Shown: piece after piece, positions 7,000 to 15,287 of the stretch
How positions within the stretch are numbered: the first letter of the stretch is position 1
Layout of the letters: each line of letters opens with the position of its first letter
Assembly: GCF_025791835.1 (NCBI RefSeq)
Contig: NZ_JAOXLP010000009.1
Coordinates: 62,001 to 126,000, forward strand
Source: Roseomonas xinghualingensis
Lineage (GTDB): Bacteria > Pseudomonadota > Alphaproteobacteria > Acetobacterales > Acetobacteraceae
Reading direction: 5' to 3'
DNA length: 64,000 nt
The notes under the pieces: generated by a model
Database searches by the model: none
The model's input: only the letters and a program-made list of their open reading frames with translations
What the model was told of the DNA's origin: nothing
Made by a program: the position numbers and the translations under genes

Positions 7000-9465
7000 A
7001 TGCAGGCATTCAACCGCACCAGGGATTCGTTCTGGCATTGGCCAGGTACTTCTGAGGTGCGGGTGTTGTTCCTGGCATTTCTCCTGTTGGTGCCGCTTGC
7101 CGGCGGCACGGCGCGGGCGCAGCAGGTCGTCCCCGCTGACGCGGCGCCTGCACAGTCCCTGACGCCGGAGCAGGCCCGGCGGGCGCTTGAGGTGCTGGAG
7201 GATGGGGCGCAGCGCCAGCAGGTGATCGATGTGCTGAGGGCCGCCGCGGGGGCGGCGCCGACCGCTCCACGGCAGGCCGAGCCCGCCGCGGCGCCTGGAG
7301 CCGATGCGGCGGAGGCGGTTTCGCTCACCTCGGACAGTCTCCTGGCGGAGATCATCGCGGCGCTGTCCGGCTGGGTTTCGTCGCTGTCCGGTCATCTGGC
7401 GGCGGCGGGGGGCACGATCTCCAGCGTGCCGCTGGTCTGGAACTGGATCGTGCGGACGGCGAGCAACCCCTTTGCCCAGTCCGCCATACTGGATGTCGCC
7501 TGGCGCCTTGCCGTGGTGCTGGCCTGTGCCTGGATGGCGGGCTGGCTGGTCCGTCGCGGAGTGCGCCGGCCCCTGGCCGTGCTGGAGCGGCGCGCGCTGG
7601 ACAAGGCTGTGCAGCGGCGTGTGGAACGCGCCACGGGCGCGAAGACCGGGCCCGAGATCGCCAGCCGCGCGGAGCTGCGCCTGATGCAGCGCGCGCCTTT
7701 CGCGGCGGTGCGGCTGGTGCTGGACCTGCTTCCGATCGGGGCCTTCGCGCTGGTGGGAAACCTGCTGCTGGCAACGCCGCTGGGGGATGGGGGCATTGTG
7801 CCGCTGATCATCCTGGCGGCGGTGAATGCCTTCGTCCTGCAGCATATCATCATGGCGGTGGGCTGCGTGGTCTTCTCGCCCGGTTCGCGACCGCTGCGCC
7901 TGCTGCGCATGTCGGATGAAACGGCTGCCTATGCGGAGGTCTGGCTGGGGCGCATCAGCGGCGTTGCCATCTACGGCATGGCGGCGCTGCAGATCGCGCT
8001 GCTGCTGGGGCTCTATCCGGCGGCCTATGCCTCGGCGGCGAAGCTCGTCATCCTGCTGAACCATCTGCTGCTCATCGTCGTGGTGCTGCAATGCCGCCGC
8101 GGCGTGGCGGAGATGATCGACGCACCGGCGGATGCCACCGGCGCCTTCGCCATGGTGCGGCACTGGCTGGCGCGGATCTGGCACATCGTCGCGATCTTCC
8201 TGCTGGTGGCGCTGTGGTTCGTCTGGGCGCTGGAGATCCGGAACGGCTACGGGCTGCTGCTGCGCTATGTGGGCGCCACCGCCGTGGTGCTGGTGGTGGC
8301 GCGGCTGGTCGCGGTGGCGCTGCTTGGCGCGCTCGACCGGCTGTTCAAGATCAAGGCGGAAACGGCGCAGCGGCTTCCCTTCCTGGAGGGGCGGGCGAAT
8401 CGCTACGTGCCCGTGTTGCGCCGGGGCATCTCGGGGGCGGTGGGCGTCGTGACCGCACTGGCCCTTCTGCAGGTCTGGGGCCTGGACGTGACCGAGTCCT
8501 TCCGCGACGGCAGGCTGGGGCAGCGCCTCGCGAGTTCGGCGCTGGTGCTGCTGATCGCGGGCGTCCTGGCCGTGGTGATCTGGGAAGGCGTGAATGCCTG
8601 GATCGACCGCAAGATCGCCGGCATGTCGGCGCTGGGCGAATACGCGCGGGCTGCGCGGCTGCGCACGCTGCTGCCGCTGCTGCATTCCACATTGCTGGTG
8701 GTGATCACGCTCATCGTCGGCTTCACGGCGCTGTCGCAGCTGGGGGTGAACATCGCGCCGTTGCTGGCGGGCGCGGGGATCCTGGGCGTCGCGGTCGGTT
8801 TCGGTTCGCAGAAGCTGGTGCAGGATGTGATCACCGGCATCTTCCTGCTGCTGGAGAACACGATGCAGGTGGGGGACTGGGTGACGGTTTCCGGCCTGTC
8901 GGGGAAGGTGGAGAATCTTTCCATCCGCACGATACGGCTGCGCGCGGGCGATGGTTCCGTCCATGTCATCCCGTTCAGCTCCGTCACCACCGTGACCAAC
9001 ACCAATAAGGGAATCGGCAATGCGGCCGTTTCCGTGACCGTGGCCTTCTCGGAGGATCCGGATCGGGTGGGTGCCGTGCTGAAGGAGATCGGTGCCGGGA
9101 TGCGGGAGGACCCGGCCTTCAAGGGAGAGATTCTGGACGATTTCGCGCTCTGGGGCGTGGACAAGGTGGATGGCGCCACCTTCACCGTGCTGGGGCAGAT
9201 ACCCTGCAAGGATACCGGGCGCTGGGGCGTGCAGCGCGAGTTCAACCGGCGCATCAAGCAGCGCTTCGAGGAGTTGGGGATCTCGATCGCCCTGCCGGCG
9301 CAATCGGTGGTGCTGCAGCGGCCTAACCGGAGCCTGCCCGATAGCGAAGCGCGCGAGGAAGGGCGGAGCGATGCGGAGCGCGCCCCGCTGCCCGAAGCGG
9401 TGGTGGCGGATGGCGGGGCGGAGAAGCGTTCCCCGCCGCCGGCGGCATTGGGAAACACGCAATAG
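7000..9465 (+). CDS. large MscS-family mechanosensitive channel
   Basis: An 821-residue protein. After an N-terminal signal-like segment (VLFLAFLLLVPLAGGTARAQ) comes a periplasmic domain to about residue 140. Roughly ten membrane helices follow, then the MscS core: pore helix and loop 'GVAVGFGSQKLVQDVITGIFLLLENTMQVGDWVTV' (given in part) and the cytosolic beta domain (KVENLSIRTIRLR, VHVIPFSSVTTVTN). The layout resembles E. coli YbiO/MscM-type channels, which open under hypo-osmotic stress. ATG 7000 has a weak ribosome-binding site; GTG 7057 is an alternative. Confidence 0.85.
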   Translation: MQAFNRTRDSFWHWPGTSEVRVLFLAFLLLVPLAGGTARAQQVVPADAAPAQSLTPEQARRALEVLEDGAQRQQVIDVLRAAAGAAPTAPRQAEPAAAPGADAAEAVSLTSDSLLAEIIAALSGWVSSLSGHLAAAGGTISSVPLVWNWIVRTASNPFAQSAILDVAWRLAVVLACAWMAGWLVRRGVRRPLAVLERRALDKAVQRRVERATGAKTGPEIASRAELRLMQRAPFAAVRLVLDLLPIGAFALVGNLLLATPLGDGGIVPLIILAAVNAFVLQHIIMAVGCVVFSPGSRPLRLLRMSDETAAYAEVWLGRISGVAIYGMAALQIALLLGLYPAAYASAAKLVILLNHLLLIVVVLQCRRGVAEMIDAPADATGAFAMVRHWLARIWHIVAIFLLVALWFVWALEIRNGYGLLLRYVGATAVVLVVARLVAVALLGALDRLFKIKAETAQRLPFLEGRANRYVPVLRRGISGAVGVVTALALLQVWGLDVTESFRDGRLGQRLASSALVLLIAGVLAVVIWEGVNAWIDRKIAGMSALGEYARAARLRTLLPLLHSTLLVVITLIVGFTALSQLGVNIAPLLAGAGILGVAVGFGSQKLVQDVITGIFLLLENTMQVGDWVTVSGLSGKVENLSIRTIRLRAGDGSVHVIPFSSVTTVTNTNKGIGNAAVSVTVAFSEDPDRVGAVLKEIGAGMREDPAFKGEILDDFALWGVDKVDGATFTVLGQIPCKDTGRWGVQREFNRRIKQRFEELGISIALPAQSVVLQRPNRSLPDSEAREEGRSDAERAPLPEAVVADGGAEKRSPPPAALGNTQ

Positions 9466-9537
9466 GCGCTGCATTGCCTCCTTCTCCTCCGGCGCGGCTA
9501 TGCTGCTCACGGATTCGGGAGAAGGAGGCGGGGAAGG

Positions 9538-10461
9538 ATGCGGCTTGGCGTGACGCAATGGGCCGGGGCGCTGCTGCTGCTCCTGGTGACGGCCGATGGG
9601 GCTCGCGGATTCGCCGAGCCGGATGTGTTCCAGCGGCTCAACGACACCGGGCGCGCCGCCTATGCGGCCGGGCGGCAGGAAGTCGTCTCACATATCTCGC
9701 CAGTGGTCATCGTGGGGCGTGACGTCACGATCCTGCGGGACGGGACGGAGACACGTTTCGACTACACGCCGCCACTCTACACATCGCTGAAGTCGGTTTC
9801 GCATCTCGTGCTGGGGGTGGCCGGGCTGCTGAACCCGATGGCGGACCGGGTGGAGGAAACGGAGGCGCTGTGGCGTCCGCATCTGGAGGCGTTGCGCGCC
9901 GCGGGCGTCGAGGTGTTGCCGCAACTGGAGGCGTTCGGGCTTTCGGGCGATGACCTGGCGCGTAGCCGCGTGCTGATCGAACGCACACTGGCCTTCATCG
10001 ACGAAGTGCTGGCCAGCCGCAGATTCACCCGCGAGAGGCTCATGGTGGTCACGCGCGAGATGACGCCGCTGATGCTGGCCCATGCGGGGTCGGCGGCGCG
10101 GGCGCAGATCGACGCGCTGCATGCGGGAATTACCGCTTGGCGCGCGACGCTGGGCGAGGGGGAATGGGAGCGGGCGAGGGTCTTCGTGCTCGGGCCACGC
10201 ATGCCGCGCGCAGGAAACCTGCAATTCAGCTATTTCCGTCACGCCATGGGCGAGGCGGCGGTGGACCGGCGGCTGATCTATGCCGAGGGGATCTTCGACC
10301 AGGCCGGCGCGATGTCGCTGCTGGGAACGGTGGCGGCGGACCGGGCGCTGGCCGTGCTGGCCTTCGATGACGAGATGCGGATGGACCGCGATCTTCTGGC
10401 TGATGCGGCCGATATTCATCTGAAGCGCATCTTTGGGCTGCTGGGCCGCGAGGTGCCGTGA
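9538..10461 (+). CDS. secreted protein of unknown function
   Basis: A 307-residue protein with a signal peptide (MRLGVTQWAGALLLLLVTADGARG) after a purine-rich ribosome-binding stretch. The mature part begins 'FAEPDVFQRLNDTGRAAYAAGR' and is mainly alpha-helical. A conserved-looking segment reads 'FVLGPRMPRAGNLQFSYF' and the last third contains 'MSLLGTVAADRALAVLAFDD'. I recognise no family. It lies 72 bp after the channel gene on the same strand and could be co-transcribed with it. Confidence 0.65.
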   Translation: MRLGVTQWAGALLLLLVTADGARGFAEPDVFQRLNDTGRAAYAAGRQEVVSHISPVVIVGRDVTILRDGTETRFDYTPPLYTSLKSVSHLVLGVAGLLNPMADRVEETEALWRPHLEALRAAGVEVLPQLEAFGLSGDDLARSRVLIERTLAFIDEVLASRRFTRERLMVVTREMTPLMLAHAGSAARAQIDALHAGITAWRATLGEGEWERARVFVLGPRMPRAGNLQFSYFRHAMGEAAVDRRLIYAEGIFDQAGAMSLLGTVAADRALAVLAFDDEMRMDRDLLADAADIHLKRIFGLLGREVP

Positions 10462-10518
10462 GGCGGAGGGCGGCCTGTGCCGCCCTTGGCTGCTCAGAAC
10501 CGGATCGGTTCGGATGGC

Positions 10519-10550
10519 AAGAGCCCGCCTCCTTGCAGAGACGGGCTCTT
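10519..10550. terminator. hairpin terminator between convergent genes
   Basis: A 9-bp perfect stem aagagcccg (10519-10527) / cgggctctt (10542-10550) lies between the secreted-protein gene and the gltA stop at 10598. It is suitable for terminating both strands. A second GC hairpin, gggcggc...gccgccc (about 10468-10485), lies just after the plus-strand gene. Confidence 0.75.
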
Positions 10551-10597
10551 CTTGAAGGCCTGAGCGGTGGGGCGGCGCCCATTGGCGCCGCCTGGGC

Positions 10598-11905
10598 TCA
10601 GCCGCGGGTGTCGAGCGACGTGTAGTCGCGCGTGGTGGCGCCCGTATAAACCTGACGCGGGCGGCCGATGCGCTGCGCCGGATCCTCGATCATCTCCTTC
10701 CACTGGCTGACCCAGCCGACGGTGCGGGCGACCGCGAAGAGCACGGTGAACATGCTCGTCGGGATGCCCATCGCCTTCAGGATGATGCCCGAATAGAAAT
10801 CGACGTTCGGGTAGAGCTTGCGCGAGACGAAATACTCGTCGTGCAGCGCGATGCGCTCCATCTCCATCGCCATGTCGAGCAGCGGCTCGTCCTTGATGCC
10901 AAGTTCGGCGAGGACCTCGTGGCAGGTCTCCTTCATGATCTTCGCGCGCGGGTCGAAGTTCTTGTAGACCCGGTGGCCGAAGCCCATGAGCTTCACGTTG
11001 GAGTTCTTGTCCTTCACCTTCTCGATGAAGGCCGGGATGTTCTCCGGAGAGCCGATCTCCTCAAGCATCTTCAGCACCGCCTCGTTGGCGCCGCCATGGG
11101 CGGGGCCCCAGAGCGCCGCGATGCCGGCCGCGATGCAGGCATAGGGGTTCGCGCCGGTGGAGCCGGCGAGGCGCACGGTGGAGGTGGAGGCGTTCTGCTC
11201 GTGATCCGCGTGCAGGACCAGGATCCGGTCCATCGCGCGGGCGAGGATCGGGTTAACCTTGTATTCCTCCGCCGGGACGGCGTTGAGCATGTAGAGGAAG
11301 TTTTCCGCGTAGTTCAGGTCGTTGCGCGGATACACGAAGGGCTGGCCGATCGAGTACTTGTAGGCCATCGCCGCGATGGTCGGGACCTTGGCGATCAGGC
11401 GGAAGGCCGAGATCTCGCGCTGGCGCGGATCATTGATGTCCAGCGCGTCGTGGTAGAAGGCGGAAAGGGCGCCGACCACGCCGCAGAGGATCGCCATCGG
11501 ATGCGCGTCGCGGCGGAAGCCGTCGAAGAAGCGCCGGATCTGCTCATGCACCATGGTGTGCATGGTGACGTCATGGGTGAACTGGGCGAGCTGCTTCTTG
11601 TTCGGCAGCTCCCCGTTCAGCAGTAGGTAGGAGACCTCGGTGAAGTCGGAGTTCTCGGCGAGCTGCTCGATCGGGTAGCCGCGATAGAGCAGGATGCCCT
11701 GGTCGCCATCGATATAGGTGATCTTGCTCTCGCAGGCCGCGGTCATGCCGAAGCCCGGATCGAAGGTGAAGATGCCGAGATCGGCATAGAGCTTTCGGAT
11801 GTCCGCCACCGCCGGTCCGACGCTCGCCTGCACCAGGGGAGCGCGGCTCGACCTGTTCGTGCCGTCGAGGGTGAGGGTGACGGAGCCGGTGGTGGCGTCG
11901 CTCAT
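10598..11905 (-). CDS. gltA: citrate synthase (hexameric type)
   Basis: A 435-residue protein. It condenses acetyl-CoA and oxaloacetate to citrate, the entry step of the TCA cycle. Catalytic residues are in place: His270 in GPAHGGAN, His311 in [10 protein letters not shown] and Asp369 in YPNVDFYSG. Length and the N-terminal beta-rich domain fit the Gram-negative, NADH-sensitive class. ATG 11905 is preferred because gagga lies 8 bases upstream of it. A short GC hairpin (11919-11938) lies in the leader. The gene is monocistronic. Confidence 0.96.
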   Translation of the reverse strand: MSDATTGSVTLTLDGTNRSSRAPLVQASVGPAVADIRKLYADLGIFTFDPGFGMTAACESKITYIDGDQGILLYRGYPIEQLAENSDFTEVSYLLLNGELPNKKQLAQFTHDVTMHTMVHEQIRRFFDGFRRDAHPMAILCGVVGALSAFYHDALDINDPRQREISAFRLIAKVPTIAAMAYKYSIGQPFVYPRNDLNYAENFLYMLNAVPAEEYKVNPILARAMDRILVLHADHEQNASTSTVRLAGSTGANPYACIAAGIAALWGPAHGGANEAVLKMLEEIGSPENIPAFIEKVKDKNSNVKLMGFGHRVYKNFDPRAKIMKETCHEVLAELGIKDEPLLDMAMEMERIALHDEYFVSRKLYPNVDFYSGIILKAMGIPTSMFTVLFAVARTVGWVSQWKEMIEDPAQRIGRPRQVYTGATTRDYTSLDTRG

Positions 11906-12111
11906 GCGTTGATCCTCGCGGCCGGTAGGGCCCGGCCGTATTGGTGGACACATTATTCCGAAGGGGGCGATGTGGGGAGCCTTGCTGTGGCCTGCCCCTC
12001 ACAGGAACCCAGGGGAATGGTGCGCCGCAAGATAGGCCAGACTACGGGCTTGTCCATCCACGTAGCGGAACAAGGGGCGGGATAGCCGGTGCAGGCTCCG
12101 GAATGCCGGCC

Positions 12112-12666
12112 TCAGCGGCCGTGCCAGGCTTCCGGCGGGCGGGCTCCGGCGGCCCAGAGTCCACGACCGGCGGAACGGGCATCGGCCTCGAGCGGGGCAA
12201 GGCTGCTGTCCTCGCTCAGCGCCCAGCCAGCGGAGACGAGCGCGGCGTTCAGCTCGGTGGCGCCGGCCTCGCAGCGGCCAAGGCCACGGCCGAAGCGGTC
12301 CCGGCCCTGGACCCGGCATTGCACGCCGCGGCCCGCAACGATGCGGGAGAGCACTTCGGCGGAGCCGGCGCCGCAGTCGAACTCGCGCCCCGCAGCATCG
12401 CGGCAGGTCTCGCCGCGCGCCGGAGCCTCAAGGCCCCGGAGTCGCACGACGCGGTCCGAGAGGCGCAGCGTATCGCCATCCACCACCCGCACCTCGGCCG
12501 GGATGGCGGCCCAGCCCTGTTCGAGCGGGGAATTGCCGAAAAGCTGGGTGGGATTGCCAAAGTCGATCAGGGTCGCGGCCCCCGCCGCAAGGCCGAGCAA
12601 CAGCAAGGGCCCGCGCCAGGCGCGGGGGGAGGAGGCGGGGCGGAAGATGCGGCGACGTGGGAGCAC
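12112..12666 (-). CDS. SNase-like (thermonuclease-fold) membrane-anchored protein
   Basis: A 184-residue protein with a basic N-terminus, one membrane segment (GPLLLLGLAAGAATLI) and an OB-fold SNase domain from about residue 55. Motifs are 'VRVVDGDTLRL' (Ca-binding Asp region), 'VVRLRGLEAPA' and 'GRDRFGRGLG'. In staphylococcal nuclease and many relatives the second motif reads (I/V)DAPE, and its Glu is the general base. Here it reads LEAPA with Ala83 at that place, so catalytic activity is uncertain. Four cysteines in the domain suggest a periplasmic disulphide-bonded form. Confidence 0.78.
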   Translation of the reverse strand: MLPRRRIFRPASSPRAWRGPLLLLGLAAGAATLIDFGNPTQLFGNSPLEQGWAAIPAEVRVVDGDTLRLSDRVVRLRGLEAPARGETCRDAAGREFDCGAGSAEVLSRIVAGRGVQCRVQGRDRFGRGLGRCEAGATELNAALVSAGWALSEDSSLAPLEADARSAGRGLWAAGARPPEAWHGR

Positions 12667-12754
12667 TACAACCTGCCTAGCAAGCGCCGACGCCCTCGCA
12701 CAAGCGGGGAGCGCCGCTAATCCCAGGACAACGTTTCAGAGCGTGGACAGGGTT

Positions 12755-13276
12755 TCAGGCAGCCATTTCCGGCAGGTCGCGCGGCAGCAGAAACCGTATA
12801 AGACGGGCATTCCCGGCGGAAAGGGAGGCCCAGGGCTGATCGAGCGCGAACTCGGCGAGCGCGGCGGTCGGATAGGCCTCGGCCAGGGCCTGGCCCGGCG
12901 CGCTGGTGTCCTGGCTGGCCAGGTTGAGGGCGAGGTCATGCAACCCCGGGTTGTGGGCGATGAGCAGGACGCTGCGCACCGTCTCCGGTACCTCCCGCAG
13001 TGTTTCCAGCAGCCGGCTCCAGGGGGCGAGATAGAGATCGTCCATCGGCTCGACGCGCCACTGCCCATCCAGCGTGCCGAGGCCCTCCAGGGTTTGCAGG
13101 GTGCGGCGCGAGGAGGAGACCAGGACCAGTTCCGGCCGCATGCCGAGGCCGCGCATGGCGGCTGCCATGGCGGCGGCCGCCCTGCGGCCACGGGCATTGA
13201 GCGGGCGGGCGTGGTCCGACAGGGCTGGATCGTCCCAGGCGGACTTGGCGTGACGCAACAGCAGCAACTGGCGCAT
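12755..13276 (-). CDS. SixA-type histidine phosphatase
   Basis: A 173-residue protein of the phosphoglycerate-mutase-like superfamily. The catalytic motif LLRHAKSAW is at residues 6-14, and a second His lies in 'VLLIAHNPGLHDL'. 'SSSRRTLQTLEGL' is the phosphate-pocket region. E. coli SixA dephosphorylates phosphohistidine on phosphotransfer proteins; the target here is unknown. ATG 13276 is supported by gagga 7 bases upstream. Confidence 0.85.
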   Translation of the reverse strand: MRQLLLLRHAKSAWDDPALSDHARPLNARGRRAAAAMAAAMRGLGMRPELVLVSSSRRTLQTLEGLGTLDGQWRVEPMDDLYLAPWSRLLETLREVPETVRSVLLIAHNPGLHDLALNLASQDTSAPGQALAEAYPTAALAEFALDQPWASLSAGNARLIRFLLPRDLPEMAA

Positions 13277-13603
13277 GGCGCAATCCTCGCACATCGCCCG
13301 CCGCCTGTCGCGAGGGGGAGGTATGGTTACAGGCGGAACGTTTTGGCGGGGGGTATTCGCGATGCCCCTGGAACGGGGTGGTGAACTCGGCGGCGTGGTA
13401 ATACGCGACGCGGTGAACGGCACATAAGCGCGGGGTGAGGAGGGGGCGGAGGCCGCGCCCTGAGCCCGCCTGAGCGGGGGCGCATCCCGCGCTGCCCCGC
13501 GCGTTATACCAGCTCCCTTCGATGCGGCGGCGCCGCGGCTGGAGCACCGGCCCATGCGAGGAATCGGAAGCGCGGCGGAAGGCAGTCGGCGGGTCTGCGA
13601 CAC
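13277..13603. other. 327-bp divergent intergenic region
   Basis: This lies between sixA (minus) and the antiporter gene (plus) and must hold both promoters. A -10-like gttatacc occurs at about 13503-13510. A small hairpin (cccgc ctga gcggg, 13465-13478) is visible. No convincing ORF or RNA was found. Confidence 0.4.
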
Positions 13604-15088
13604 GTGAGCACGCTGCAATTCGTGGCGCTGCTTCTGGCGGCGATCGGTCCACTGCTGGCGCTGGCCGGGCTGGTGCGGCTGCCGACCTCCCTGGTGCTGG
13701 TGGCCGTGGGAACCGGCACAGCCTTCCTGCCGGGGCTGCCGGATGGGCCGGTGGATCCGCAGGTGCTGATCACCCTGTTTCTGCCCCCGGTAATCTTCGC
13801 GGCATCGATCCGGGTTTCGGTGCATCTGTGGCGCTTCACCCTCGGGCCGGGCGTAGCCATCGGAATCGGGCTGACGGCGGTGACGATCCCGCTGATTGCC
13901 GTCGCAGCGCGCTGGCTGCTGCCGGGCCTTGGCTGGCCGCCAGCCCTGCTGCTGGGGATCATCGGCGCGCTCTTCGACACGCGCATCTTCCATGAGGCGG
14001 AGGGCCGGCCGCAGGTGCCGCGCGCCATCGCGGATGCGCTGAAGGTGCGGGAGATGGTGGCGCGGATCCTGGCGCTTGGCGTGCTGGGGCTGGTGCTTCA
14101 TGCGGTGGATGAGGGGGCGCCGACGCCGCTCGGCGCCGTGGGGCGCTTCACCTGGGCGCTCCTGGCGGCGGCGGCGGCCGGTTGGGCACTGGGGCGGGGG
14201 TCGGTCTGGCTGCGTGGCCGCGTCGGGCCCGCGCCAGTCGAGATCGCCGTTGCCCTCGCGCTGCCCTTCCTCTGCGCGCTGGCGGCGCAATGGCTGGGGT
14301 TCTCGCTTTCAGCCACGATCATCGCCGCGGCGCTCACCGTCTCATCCAGCGATGTCGACCGGGAGACGGGGGCGACGCGGACCTCTCCCGAGGCGCGGAT
14401 TTCCGCCACGGCCTTCTGGGAGGAGGTGAGCCTGCTGCTTTCGGCCGTGCTGTTCGTACTGGCGGGGCGGGCGCTGCCGCATGCGCTGCGGGCGCTCGAA
14501 TCCTGGCCGCTCTGGCAGACGGCGGGGACGGCGGCGGCGCTGGTGCTGCTGATCCTCGGGCTGCAGTTCGCCTTCTCCTACCTGGCGGCCTGTATGCCGG
14601 CGCCGGCGGAGGCGCTGCGCGACAAGGAGGTTGGGGTGGGGCGGGAGATCACGCGGCTGACGGCGGCAGCGGTGATGGCCTGGGCCTGCACCCCCTCCAT
14701 CCTGGGGATCGTCATCGCGCTTTCGGCCCCGGAGGGAATGGAGGATCGCGGGCTGACGCTGGTGGTGGCGGCCTTCCTGATCCTCGCGGCGGTGGTGGTG
14801 CAGGGTCTGACGCTGCGCAGCGCGGTGCAGGCGGCGTCACTCGGCAATGAGGAGGAGGAGAAGCGGGAGGAGGAGCTTGCGGGCGCGGTCGCGTCGCGGG
14901 CCGCGGAGGGGAAGGAGGACGCGCAGGACGGGTATGACGCCGTGCGGTGTGCGTTGCTGCAACTCCGTGCGGAGAATCACATCGGCGACGAGATGCTGCA
15001 GAAGATGCTGCGCGAGACAGATCTGAGCGCGCGCGCGGCCGAGGGGCCGGCGGCGGCGCTACCTGGGGCGGGCCCGCCCAATCCTTAA
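13604..15088 (+). CDS. CPA1-type cation:proton antiporter-like membrane protein
   Basis: A 494-residue protein with about 12 hydrophobic helices and a cytosolic acidic tail from about residue 415 (EEEEKREEE). 'LFLPPVIFAASIRVSVHLWRF' matches the third-helix motif of NhaP/CPA1 antiporters. Where that family normally carries ATDPVAV and the LLND ion-binding motif, this protein reads 'GALFDTRIFHE' (121-131) and 'LKVREMVA' (146-153). The standard Asp pair is therefore missing and transport is doubtful or uses other residues. GTG start at 13604. Confidence 0.75.
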   Translation: MSTLQFVALLLAAIGPLLALAGLVRLPTSLVLVAVGTGTAFLPGLPDGPVDPQVLITLFLPPVIFAASIRVSVHLWRFTLGPGVAIGIGLTAVTIPLIAVAARWLLPGLGWPPALLLGIIGALFDTRIFHEAEGRPQVPRAIADALKVREMVARILALGVLGLVLHAVDEGAPTPLGAVGRFTWALLAAAAAGWALGRGSVWLRGRVGPAPVEIAVALALPFLCALAAQWLGFSLSATIIAAALTVSSSDVDRETGATRTSPEARISATAFWEEVSLLLSAVLFVLAGRALPHALRALESWPLWQTAGTAAALVLLILGLQFAFSYLAACMPAPAEALRDKEVGVGREITRLTAAAVMAWACTPSILGIVIALSAPEGMEDRGLTLVVAAFLILAAVVVQGLTLRSAVQAASLGNEEEEKREEELAGAVASRAAEGKEDAQDGYDAVRCALLQLRAENHIGDEMLQKMLRETDLSARAAEGPAAALPGAGPPNP

Positions 15089-15112
15089 CTTGGCGGCCCT
15101 TAACTTGGCGGC
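15083..15112 (+). repeat. 15-bp perfect tandem duplication across a stop codon
   Basis: ccttaacttggcggc occurs twice back to back (15083-15097 and 15098-15112). The first copy contains the antiporter TAA stop (15086-15088). Confidence 0.9.
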
Positions 15113-15144
15113 TTCCCAGACCCTATTCCGATGAGCGGCTTGGG

Positions 15145-15159
15145 GGAGGCAAAGCCTCC
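15145..15159 (+). terminator. short hairpin, probable terminator of antiporter gene
   Basis: Stem ggaggc (15145-15150) / gcctcc (15154-15159) with loop aaa, 56 bases after the stop. There is no T-run. Confidence 0.45.
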
Positions 15160-15178
15160 TCGGGGCCATCCGCGCGAT

Positions 15179-15287
15179 GCTAGAGCGGTTTCCGTTCGCG
15201 CTGGCTCACTCCAACCGCTCCAGGCTGTTGTTTGTAGAACATCTTCACCCGTTCCGGTGATCCCACCGGAACGGGATCTGCTCTAGC
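15179..15287. repeat. 109-bp palindromic repeat element with terminal inverted repeats
   Basis: The ends are perfect inverted repeats, gctagagc (15179-15186) and gctctagc (15280-15287). Inside lies a 12-bp perfect hairpin, cccgttccggtg (15248-15259) / caccggaacggg (15264-15275) with loop atcc, next to a conserved-looking strip (agaacatcttcaccc). The right end overlaps the M20 gene and supplies its TAG stop. The structure resembles a small non-coding intergenic repeat (REP/MITE-like). No second copy was found in this window. Confidence 0.7.

Noticed and set aside
6802..9558. 918-codon minus-strand frame opposite the MscS gene
   Set aside because: Same artefact: His/Gln/Arg-rich translation with no domains, opposite a clear channel protein.
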